From Alphaproteobacteria bacterium MarineAlpha9_Bin7 (GTDB taxonomy: Bacteria; Pseudomonadota; Alphaproteobacteria; UBA7887), in NCBI GenBank assembly GCA_002938115.1, contig PTKD01000138.1, positions 1-5,386 of the forward strand: a DNA stretch of 5,386 nucleotides, read 5' to 3'. Shown one piece after another: positions 1-5,386 of this stretch (its first letter is position 1; each line of letters starts with the position of its first letter). A model generated the notes under the pieces. It ran no database searches and was not told the origin of the DNA. It was given only the letters and a program-made list of their open reading frames with translations. The position numbers and the translations under genes are program-made.

Positions 1-249
1 ATCACTTTCCCAAATGCCGACGGAATGGGCCATTAGTTCCCGCATGGCCGGTTGAAAGTAATTGTTTCGTATTACTCCGCAGGCGATACCCGATGCACCG
101 GAAGCAATTCCGGACTTATCTAGCACAATTATTCGACCCTCGACTTCTTCACCTGTGTCAGTCAATCTTTCCGCTAGGCGCCACGCAGTCGAAAGGCCGT
201 GGATACCGGCGCCGATGATGACGAATTCTGCCTGTTCCGGAATTGCCAT
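1..249 (-). CDS. SoxB-like / DAO-family FAD-dependent oxidoreductase, N-terminal part (runs off left edge)
   Basis: This is the 5' part of a gene; the frame is open from the ATG at 249 to position 1, giving 83 residues with no stop. Residues 9-20 form a Rossmann FAD-binding strand-loop-helix with GAGIHG at 13-18, followed by an acidic strand end (IIVLDK) and the segment SGIACGVIRNNYFQP, which parallels GRNTTIIRSNY in the SoxB encoded at the other end of the window. This places it in the DAO superfamily with sarcosine/dimethylglycine-type amine oxidoreductases. Such enzymes oxidise secondary or tertiary amines with a flavin, usually in the cytoplasm. The start is supported by a strong Shine-Dalgarno AGGGGGA four bases upstream. 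It lies in the same direction as the regulator and amidotransferase genes but is separated from them by a 282-base gap, so it may have its own promoter. The substrate cannot be told from this fragment; dimethylglycine or another N-methyl amino acid is a guess from context. Confidence 0.85.
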   Translation of the reverse strand, partial: MAIPEQAEFVIIGAGIHGLSTAWRLAERLTDTGEEVEGRIIVLDKSGIASGASGIACGVIRNNYFQPAMRELMAHSVGIWESD

Positions 250-531
250 ACAGTCCCCCTGACGACCCAACTCACGTTGATGGTAGTGCCAAACCGGGCG
301 GCTACGCGATATGTTGGAGCGTTAAAAATTTTTCCCAGCGATGCAACCCTTTTTGACCGAGTTGGAAGGATTTGAGATCCAATTCTGGTACCGATTGCTC
401 CGCATAAAAAGCAGTATCGACATACCTTTTGGGCCAAAACGCTGCCATCTGCGAGCCTGCACCCAGGCAACTGCACTGATCAAGGATTATATAGGGACGG
501 CACTCCTATCTTCGACGCGTACGAGTTCCAT
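250..531. other. Non-coding gap between the amidotransferase and the SoxB-like gene
   Basis: I find no credible gene in these 282 bases. Open frames crossing it on either strand have no recognisable domain and overlap the flanking genes. Reading on the minus strand, it should hold the 3' end of the amidotransferase message and perhaps a promoter for the flavoprotein gene. Visible small structures are a 13-base palindrome at 427-439 (TTTTGG-G-CCAAAA), a 10-base A5T5 palindrome at 324-333, and a weak 5-bp stem (ATAGG/CCTAT) shortly after the amidotransferase stop. None is a convincing Rho-independent terminator because the stems are short and lack a following U-run on the minus strand. I cannot place a -10/-35 pair with confidence. 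Confidence 0.5.
254..260 (-). promoter_or_regulatory. Ribosome binding site of the SoxB-like oxidoreductase gene
   Basis: The minus strand reads AGGGGGA followed by four bases and then ATG at 249. It is the clearest Shine-Dalgarno sequence in the window and fixes the start of the partial flavoprotein gene. Efficient independent initiation fits a gene set apart from its upstream neighbour. Confidence 0.7.
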
Positions 532-1251
532 CTAAATCTTTGCTGCAGCGTGGAACCAGTTGATATACAACCTTTCGGCCATCTCTTTGAAACAAACCGC
601 CTGAGCATTGCAAGCAGCTTTCAACATTGATCCGCCGTTTGAACCCAGCGCCGAAGAAAGCGCCTCTGAGTAAGACGGTATAGCCATCCAGTTGTCGACA
701 GTATCGTGCTCTACCTCCAAATGGAACTGCATGGAGTAGGCCCGAGGTCCCCAACTCATAGCTTGTATCGCGCAACTAGATGATGTCGCAAGACATTGGG
801 CTCCTACCGGAATCTGTATAACCTCCGCGCTGTGCCACTGAAGGCAATGAAAGGTTTCGGGCAGACCATCAAATATGATTCCGGTGGATCCTTCATTAGT
901 CAATTGCACAGTAAGAACGCCGATTTCTACGAATTCAGAGGGACCACACCGCCCTCCCAAAGCTTCCGCCAACAACTGATGCCCGAGGCACAAACCTAAA
1001 AATGGCATACCGCGCCCCTCCACGGCTTCCTGAATCAACTTCTTTTCGTCCCGCAGCCATGGATATGTTTCTTCCTCCCATACATCCATGGGACCTCCCA
1101 TAACCCAAAGTGCATCAAATCCGTCAAGCGATGGCAGAACATCTCCGTCATTCAGGTGGACAGCGACCCATTTATGTCCATCCTCATTCAAAAACGTGCG
1201 AAATACACCGGGGTGCTCAACATGTGCGTGTTGAAGAACAAGGATTTTCAT
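532..1251 (-). CDS. Class I glutamine amidotransferase (GATase1 domain protein)
   Basis: The product is a 239-residue, single-domain class I glutamine amidotransferase. These enzymes hydrolyse glutamine, or a gamma-glutamyl amide, through a Cys-His-Glu triad. The conserved WVMGGPMDVWEE segment is at residues 49-60. The nucleophile elbow FLGLCLGHQLLA puts the catalytic cysteine at Cys88. QFHLEVE provides His177 and Glu179, and LQWHS lies at 137-141. All catalytic residues are present and the length is normal for a stand-alone member. No synthetase or acceptor domain is attached, so any ammonia acceptor is another protein, or the enzyme simply hydrolyses an amide. I chose the ATG at 1251 because it has GAGGA just upstream and gives the usual short N-terminus (MKILVLQH). 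A TTG at 1287 would add 12 residues and overlap the regulator gene. It follows the GlxA-type regulator by 19 bases, so the two are probably co-transcribed. Its role in amine catabolism is unknown; gamma-glutamyl amide hydrolysis is one possibility. Confidence 0.9.
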   Translation of the reverse strand: MKILVLQHAHVEHPGVFRTFLNEDGHKWVAVHLNDGDVLPSLDGFDALWVMGGPMDVWEEETYPWLRDEKKLIQEAVEGRGMPFLGLCLGHQLLAEALGGRCGPSEFVEIGVLTVQLTNEGSTGIIFDGLPETFHCLQWHSAEVIQIPVGAQCLATSSSCAIQAMSWGPRAYSMQFHLEVEHDTVDNWMAIPSYSEALSSALGSNGGSMLKAACNAQAVCFKEMAERLYINWFHAAAKI

Positions 1252-1253
1252 TG

Positions 1254-1258
1254 TCCTC
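1254..1258 (-). promoter_or_regulatory. Shine-Dalgarno element deciding the amidotransferase start
   Basis: GAGGA on the minus strand ends two bases before the ATG at 1251, inside the 19-base gap after the regulator stop codon. The spacing is short, but no comparable element precedes the alternative in-frame TTG at 1287, so this favours the ATG start. Confidence 0.45.
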
Positions 1259-1270
1259 GCCTCACGCCCA

Positions 1271-2263
1271 TTACCAAGAATTTTCAAGAGGATGTGGCCG
1301 TTGGGACCTCAAATATGAGGGGGCTATACGAAACTTATTGCTAAAAGATTTGGAAAAGTGCGCTGCAGTCGAAAATCCGGTGGCTAGAGCGATCTCCATT
1401 ATAGTTAGCGGGGATTGCACCAACAGTTTGTGAGCCATATCAAGTCGCATATTGCGGTAAAAGGCCATCGTACTTTCTCGCAGATTATGGCGAAATAGCC
1501 GGTTGAGGTGGCGCGAACTACGTCCCGTAAGCGCCGCTAATTCGGGCAAACTAAGCGGATCAGCTATATGGTTCTCCATCATCTCGATTGCCGAGATTAC
1601 AGCGGCGTGGGTTGTTCCGTATCGTTCCGCCAAACCAGAGCGTTGCGGACCTCCGGAGGGCCGGACTTCAGTATGCATGAACCAATCGCTTACTTGACGT
1701 GCAAAACTGGAGCCGTGATGCTCGGTTAAGATGGCGTGCATCATATCAAGCGGAGAAGTTCCACCGGCGCAAGTGATCCGGTCTCTGTCTATTACGTAAA
1801 GGCTTCGTTCAATAATCAGTGTAGGCGCCACCTCGGCAAGCGCTGCGGCATGTTCCCAGTGCACCGTCATTCTCCGCCCCTCCATTAGCCCCGCAGAAGC
1901 AAGAACCACAGGTCCTCCTGACACACCACCCAGGCAAATATTTCGTTGCGAGAGCTGTTTCAGCCAACGGAAAACCTTCCGATCTCGAAATTTTGCCGGA
2001 TCACCGCCCGCTACAACCAATACAAGATCAAAGTCAAAATCCTCCCCCAATTGACCCGTGCCCCTCACAATCGCCCCGGTGGAACTAACCGACTGGGTGC
2101 CAGTGGCAGGGATATGCCGAATAGCATAAAGCTCCCTAGCAGCGAGAAGATTCGCAGCTCTGAGCGCTTCGACCGCGGCCGAATACGACATAAGCGCAAA
2201 ACCATCAATTAGAAGAAATCCAACGCGGAAGACCCGTTGTTCCGAATTCGTAACTCTGTCCAT
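1271..2263 (-). CDS. GlxA-family transcriptional regulator (DJ-1/PfpI-like domain + AraC HTH)
   Basis: The 330-residue product has the two-part GlxA/GbdR layout. Residues about 12-180 form a class I GATase-like (DJ-1/PfpI) sensor domain, beginning VGFLLIDGFALMSYSAAVEAL and including VVAGGDP (83-89), the elbow region LGGVSGGPVVLASAGL (111-126) and ITCAGGTSPLDMM (163-175). The elbow has no cysteine, as expected for a ligand sensor and not an enzyme. Residues about 225-325 form an AraC-type double helix-turn-helix (LSLPELAALTGRSSRHLNRLF, then TIMEIALATGFSTAAHFSKSF). GbdR of Pseudomonas has this architecture and activates betaine, dimethylglycine and sarcosine genes. The divergent position next to soxB makes a similar role likely, though inferred. 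The ATG at 2263 is preferred over a TTG at 2272; neither has a strong ribosome binding site. It is probably the first gene of a unit with the amidotransferase. The inducing ligand is not readable from the sequence, so I give no gene symbol. Confidence 0.92.
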   Translation of the reverse strand: MDRVTNSEQRVFRVGFLLIDGFALMSYSAAVEALRAANLLAARELYAIRHIPATGTQSVSSTGAIVRGTGQLGEDFDFDLVLVVAGGDPAKFRDRKVFRWLKQLSQRNICLGGVSGGPVVLASAGLMEGRRMTVHWEHAAALAEVAPTLIIERSLYVIDRDRITCAGGTSPLDMMHAILTEHHGSSFARQVSDWFMHTEVRPSGGPQRSGLAERYGTTHAAVISAIEMMENHIADPLSLPELAALTGRSSRHLNRLFRHNLRESTMAFYRNMRLDMAHKLLVQSPLTIMEIALATGFSTAAHFSKSFSNKFRIAPSYLRSQRPHPLENSW

Positions 2264-2347
2264 ATTCAACAATATTTCGACCGTTTTAAGAAAGTCCAGT
2301 TAAAACCATTTTGTTATTGTCTCTGCAAAGATTGATGGTTGCGAAAA
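2264..2347. promoter_or_regulatory. Divergent regulator-soxB intergenic control region
   Basis: These 84 AT-rich bases separate two divergently transcribed genes and so should hold both promoters and any binding site for the GlxA-type regulator. No consensus sigma-70 promoter stands out, which is normal for activator-dependent promoters. A weak candidate for soxB is TTCGAC (2276) with TTAAAA (2300) at an 18-base spacing. A weak candidate for the regulator on the minus strand is TTGCAG with TTTTAA at 17 bases. A 6-bp inverted repeat, AACCAT (2304-2309) and ATGGTT (2335-2340), lies next to the soxB start and could be an operator or chance. The location is secure; the individual elements are not. 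Confidence 0.55.
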
Positions 2348-3598
2348 ATGCGCTACTCCGGGCTTAAAATCTTCACTGAGGCACTAACCGGCAATAAGGG
2401 TTGGGGACCAAATTGGCGACAGCCAACGCCCAAAGATACCTATGACGTCATTATAGTCGGTGCGGGTGGGCACGGCCTTGCGACCGCCTACTATCTTGCG
2501 AAAGAATTTGACATTCATGATGTAGCCGTTCTGGAAAAGGGCTGGCTCGGCTTGGGGAATGTAGGAAGAAATACTACCATTATCCGTTCAAACTACATGC
2601 TACCAGGGAACGAACCTTTCTATGAACTATCTATGAAGTTGTGGGAAGGTTTGGCACAAGATCTCAACTACAATGTGATGGTTTCACAGCGCGGTTTGCT
2701 AAACCTGTTTCACAATGATCCCCAACGCGACTCCTTTATACGGCGCGGCAACGCAATGCGGCTTGCAGGCGCCGACGCAGTTCTTCTCGACCAAGACGGC
2801 GTTCGAAGAATGTACCCGTTTTTTGACTTTGACAGTAGTCGCTTCCCAATCAAAGGTGGACTATTGCAACCACGTGGCGGCACCGCACGCCATGACGCGG
2901 TGGCATGGGGGTACGCGAGAAAATGCGATGAACTTGGCGTCGACATTCTGCAAAACTGTGAAGTAGAAAGTTTTATAATCGAAGGCGGCATCTGCAAAGG
3001 CGTTGAAACTGCCAAAGGGTCGATCAGGGCCAACAAAGTTGCCGTATGCGTTGCAGGTTCATCAGGCCACGTCATGGCAATGGCGGGACTACGTCTGCCC
3101 ATTGAGAGCCATGTAATGCAAGCGTTCGTCTCGGAAGCGCTGAAGCCGGTGATACACGGCGTTGTGACATTCGGTGCCGGTCATTTCTATGTATCTCAAT
3201 CCGACAAAGGTGGGCTGGTGTTTGGCGGTGATATAGACGGCTACAACAGTTATGCCCAACGCGGAAATCTTCCGGTGATTGAGGATGTTTGTGAGGGCGG
3301 CATGGCAATCATGCCTATGATCGGGCGAGCACGGATATTACGCGCTTGGGGTGGTACTGTTGATATGTCGATGGACGGCTCCCCCTTTATCGACAAAACG
3401 GATATCGAGCGACTCTATTTTAACGGCGGTTGGTGCTACGGCGGTTTCAAGGCAACACCGGCAAGCGGCTGGTGTTACGCATATCTCCTTGCAAATGACA
3501 AACCGCACGAAGTCGCGTCAAAGTTTCGACTGAACCGATTCAAGAGTGGCAACATGATCGATGAGAAAGGGATGGGCGCACAGCCAAACCTGCATTGA
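2348..3598 (+). CDS. soxB: Heterotetrameric sarcosine oxidase subunit beta
   Basis: This 416-residue protein is the flavin-bearing beta subunit of heterotetrameric sarcosine oxidase, which oxidises the N-methyl amine of sarcosine at FAD and passes electrons to a covalently bound FMN. Family signatures appear in order: MRYSG start, YDVIIVGAGGHGLATAYY with the Rossmann loop GAGGHG at 38-43, VLEKGWLGLGN (61-71), GRNTTIIRSNY (73-83), LWEGLAQDLNYNVM (98-111) and SQRGLLNL. Then comes QPRGGTARHDAVAWGYAR (174-191), in which His182 aligns with the histidine that carries FMN in characterised enzymes. Near the C-terminus are GGTVDMSMDGSPFID and NGGWCYGGFKATPASGW. Length and motifs match intact family members. 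I chose the ATG at 2348 because it gives the common family start; a TTG nine bases upstream is in frame but has no supporting ribosome binding site. No strong Shine-Dalgarno precedes either. It is the first gene of soxBDA. An N-methylglutamate dehydrogenase beta-type subunit is a related alternative that sequence reading alone cannot exclude. Confidence 0.93.
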   Translation: MRYSGLKIFTEALTGNKGWGPNWRQPTPKDTYDVIIVGAGGHGLATAYYLAKEFDIHDVAVLEKGWLGLGNVGRNTTIIRSNYMLPGNEPFYELSMKLWEGLAQDLNYNVMVSQRGLLNLFHNDPQRDSFIRRGNAMRLAGADAVLLDQDGVRRMYPFFDFDSSRFPIKGGLLQPRGGTARHDAVAWGYARKCDELGVDILQNCEVESFIIEGGICKGVETAKGSIRANKVAVCVAGSSGHVMAMAGLRLPIESHVMQAFVSEALKPVIHGVVTFGAGHFYVSQSDKGGLVFGGDIDGYNSYAQRGNLPVIEDVCEGGMAIMPMIGRARILRAWGGTVDMSMDGSPFIDKTDIERLYFNGGWCYGGFKATPASGWCYAYLLANDKPHEVASKFRLNRFKSGNMIDEKGMGAQPNLH

Positions 3599-3611
3599 AA
3601 GACACAATAAT

Positions 3612-3899
3612 ATGATTATAGATCATCCCCTACTCGGACCTCGTGATGCTCGCGAATTTGTTTACCTTGGTGATGCATCGCTTATGAATCGTCCGGACTG
3701 GAAAGATGAAAACGCCGCAGAACAGTTTTACGAGTACCTCTATCTACGCACCAATACCATGGGGGAACACCGAGAACTCTGGTATCACGAACATGGTGAC
3801 AGATCCTGGCTCGTTGTCACACGCCATACACTTACACATGAAATCACAAAGGTCGAACTAGCCCGAGACCTAGGGCTCAACGTCGGACAAAACAAATGA
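3612..3899 (+). CDS. soxD: Sarcosine oxidase subunit delta, cysteine-less variant
   Basis: The product is 95 residues, the normal size for SoxD, the small structural subunit of the complex. Family features are GPRDAREFVYLGDAS (9-23), RPDW (27-30), YEYLYLRTN (40-48), HRELWYHEHGDRSWLVVTR (53-71) and THEI (75-78). Characterised SoxD binds zinc through Cys6, Cys9, His59 and Cys63. Here the first pair (CPxCG) is HPLLG, so His5 and Leu8 stand at those places, and Cys63 is Asp63, while His59 is retained. The protein has no cysteine anywhere. The zinc site must therefore be lost or rebuilt from His and Asp residues. The start at 3612 leaves a 13-base gap after soxB; a GAAAG at 3597-3601, overlapping the soxB stop, is the only candidate ribosome binding site. 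A longer frame from 3561 would overlap soxB and adds non-family sequence. The stop overlaps the soxA start by four bases, indicating translational coupling. Confidence 0.9.
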   Translation: MIIDHPLLGPRDAREFVYLGDASLMNRPDWKDENAAEQFYEYLYLRTNTMGEHRELWYHEHGDRSWLVVTRHTLTHEITKVELARDLGLNVGQNK

Positions 3900-5386
3900 G
3901 CCAAACAAACCGAATCCCTGGCGGTTTGATCGAACGTAACAGAACGCTGAATTTCAAATTTAACCGTCGGAACTTCGAGGGTCATCCCGGAGACACGCTG
4001 GCTTCAGCCCTGCTCGCCAATGGCCAGCAGCTGATTGGCCGGTCCTTCAAATACCACCGACCACGCGGGATCGTCTCAGCTGGCTCTGAAGAACCAAACG
4101 CTCTTGTCCAACTTCGACGGGGGGCTCACCAGGAACCAAATACCCGGGCTACCGAGATAGAACTTTTTGAAGGCTTGGAGGCCACCAGCCAAAACCACCT
4201 AGGTCCACTCAAATACGATTTCATGGCGGTAAATGACCTTCTTTCCCCATTTCTAACCGCGGGCTTCTACTACAAGACATTTATGTGGCCGAAAATATTT
4301 TGGGAGAAAATCTACGAACCCGCTATACGCGCCTCGGCAGGCTTGGGACGCCTTTCGATTCAACCTGATCCAGACACATACGATAAAGGGTTCTTACATT
4401 GTGACGTCCTGATTATTGGCGGGGGACCATCGGGACTGTCGGCCGCCCTAGCCGCTGGACGGTCCGGTGCCCGTGTCATAATTGCGGACGAAAATTTCCG
4501 TATGGGCGGGCGGTTGATTGCGGAAACCCTCGAACTGGGTGGCATGAGTGGCACAAGCTGGGTCAGCGAGGTTCTTGCAGAACTCAGCACCACAAAAAAC
4601 CTGCGAGTCATGCCACGCACAACTGTGTACGGCGCGTTCGATCATGGGATATATGGCGCACTAGAGCACACAACCGATCATCTATCTTCAAACAAGCAAA
4701 AACCGCGGCAAGTACTCTGGAAAATCTACTCCAAAAGGGCAATTCTCTGTACGGGAGCAACGGAACGCTTGATTGCTTTCGGCAACAATGATCGCCCAGG
4801 GGTAATGTTGGCCGGTGCCACGCGCGCCTACGTAAATCGATGGAGCGTAACTCCTGGAAAACGCATAGCCGTCTTTACCAACAACGACGACGGTTGGCGT
4901 ACCGCCACCGACTTGGTCCGAAGGAACGTGGAGGTCACTGCGGTAGTTGATACGCGTGACGGCATAGCCCATGCGACCCCGCGGGGAACCAGCGTAGTAA
5001 TGGGAGGACGGATCATTGATACTAAGGGCCGACGTGGCATTCGTTCTTTCACTCTGTCAAACGGCCATACCGTTCCCGCCGATTGTTTGGCAGTTTCTGG
5101 CGGCTGGAGCCCAAATATCCACCTAACTTGCCATCAAGGCGCCCGACCAGTATGGCGGGACGACATCGCAGCATTCGTCCCCGACGGTAATCTTCCTGCT
5201 GGAATGACAGTTGCGGGAGCTGCCAATGGTTCAATGGGACTCGCGACGGGAATAGCCGAAGGTGTTAACGCAGCAAATCTATCGATACAAGAGATGGGAT
5301 TTTCTAAGTCAAGTTATACTGCTCCTGTAGCCGAGGATGAGCCGAGTGCAGCTTCCGCATTCTGGTACGTCAAGGAAAGTCGGGGA
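3896..5386 (+). CDS. soxA: Heterotetrameric sarcosine oxidase subunit alpha, N-terminal half (runs off right edge)
   Basis: The frame stays open from the ATG at 3896 to the window edge, giving 497 residues of a protein that is usually about 1000 long. Residues about 15-75 match the ferredoxin-like N-terminal domain of SoxA (EGHPGDTLASALLANG, then GRSFKYHRPRGIVSAGSEEP), which carries no iron-sulfur cysteines. WPKIFWEKIYEPAIRASAGLG (131-151) is a family linker. Residues from about 168 are a Rossmann dinucleotide domain, HCDVLIIGGGPSGLSAALAA, with GGGPSG at 175-180; SoxA binds NAD+ in this region. Further matches are RAILCTGATERLIAFGNNDR, GKRIAVFTNNDDGWRTA, AVSGGWSPNIHLTCHQG and AGAANGSMGLATGIAEG (440-456). 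The missing C-terminal half should be the GcvT-like folate-binding domain that receives the one-carbon unit. The start codon shares ATGA with the soxD stop and lacks a good ribosome binding site of its own, so expression is probably coupled to soxD. soxG is expected downstream. Confidence 0.94.
   Translation, partial: MSQTNRIPGGLIERNRTLNFKFNRRNFEGHPGDTLASALLANGQQLIGRSFKYHRPRGIVSAGSEEPNALVQLRRGAHQEPNTRATEIELFEGLEATSQNHLGPLKYDFMAVNDLLSPFLTAGFYYKTFMWPKIFWEKIYEPAIRASAGLGRLSIQPDPDTYDKGFLHCDVLIIGGGPSGLSAALAAGRSGARVIIADENFRMGGRLIAETLELGGMSGTSWVSEVLAELSTTKNLRVMPRTTVYGAFDHGIYGALEHTTDHLSSNKQKPRQVLWKIYSKRAILCTGATERLIAFGNNDRPGVMLAGATRAYVNRWSVTPGKRIAVFTNNDDGWRTATDLVRRNVEVTAVVDTRDGIAHATPRGTSVVMGGRIIDTKGRRGIRSFTLSNGHTVPADCLAVSGGWSPNIHLTCHQGARPVWRDDIAAFVPDGNLPAGMTVAGAANGSMGLATGIAEGVNAANLSIQEMGFSKSSYTAPVAEDEPSAASAFWYVKESRG

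Noticed and set aside
174..476. Minus-strand open frame of 100 codons bridging the gap and the SoxB-like gene
   Set aside because: It overlaps 76 bases of a well-supported flavoprotein start in another frame, shows no recognisable domain, and has a composition like an out-of-frame read.
484..531. Rho-independent terminator after the amidotransferase
   Set aside because: The only stem (ATAGG/CCTAT) is five base pairs with a nine-base loop and no U-run on the minus strand.
341..535. Plus-strand 64-codon open frame in the non-coding gap
   Set aside because: No domain, no good ribosome binding site, and it runs antisense into the end of the amidotransferase gene.
2264..2272. TTG at 2272 as the regulator start
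   Set aside because: An in-frame ATG at 2263 is only three codons on, and neither candidate has a convincing ribosome binding site, so the ATG is preferred.
2339..2347. TTG at 2339 as the soxB start
   Set aside because: The ATG at 2348 gives the MRYSG-type start usual for the family, and no Shine-Dalgarno supports the TTG.
2335..2367. Possible 10-codon leader peptide (ATG at 2335, stop TAA at 2365) overlapping the soxB start out of frame
   Set aside because: There is no clear ribosome binding site or regulatory codon run; an ATG and a nearby stop in a short AT-rich stretch are expected by chance.
2348..5386. Assignment as N-methylglutamate dehydrogenase (mgdABCD) instead of sarcosine oxidase
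   Set aside because: The subunits are homologous, but no glutamine-synthetase-like gmaS or mgsABC genes are visible, and the amidotransferase here is class I, not the Ntn type of MgsA. It remains possible if those genes lie outside the window.
1..5386. Window length equals that of the phiX174 genome
   Set aside because: The content is a bacterial amine-catabolism locus with no phage genes; the length is a coincidence of the window.
1..5386. CRISPR arrays, tRNA or rRNA genes, insertion sequences and riboswitches
   Set aside because: I saw no regularly spaced repeats, cloverleaf-like sequence, transposase motif, terminal inverted repeats or recognisable glycine-riboswitch core.

Overview
The window holds part of a bacterial catabolic locus for N-methylated amino acids, built around a heterotetrameric sarcosine oxidase. 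No typing gene is present. The base composition is near balanced (judged by eye). The gene content (soxBDA order, GlxA-type regulator, class I amidotransferase, SoxB-like flavoprotein) suggests a proteobacterium, most likely an alphaproteobacterium, but this is inference.

Minus-strand half, read from about 2263 down to 1: a GlxA-type transcriptional regulator (DJ-1/PfpI-like domain plus AraC helix-turn-helix), then a class I (Cys-His-Glu) glutamine amidotransferase 19 bases downstream. A 282-base non-coding gap follows, and then the first 83 codons of a second SoxB/DAO-type FAD oxidoreductase that runs off the left edge.

Plus-strand half, from 2348 to the right edge: soxB, soxD and the first 497 codons of soxA. 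The spacing is tight: 13 bases between soxB and soxD, and a 4-base ATGA overlap between soxD and soxA. soxG and the C-terminal folate-binding half of SoxA would lie beyond the window. The 84-base segment 2264-2347 separates the regulator from soxB and must carry the divergent control region.

Likely working: the SoxBDA(G) complex oxidatively demethylates sarcosine or a close relative to glycine, passing the one-carbon unit to tetrahydrofolate or releasing formaldehyde. The regulator is of the same architecture as GbdR, which controls betaine, dimethylglycine and sarcosine catabolism in Pseudomonas, so it is the obvious candidate activator. The second flavoprotein may act on a related N-methyl amine, for example the preceding step. 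The amidotransferase has no established role here.

The most unusual thing seen is the delta subunit. The SoxD protein has no cysteine at all, and three of the four residues that bind zinc in characterised SoxD proteins are replaced (His5, Leu8, Asp63; only His59 is kept).
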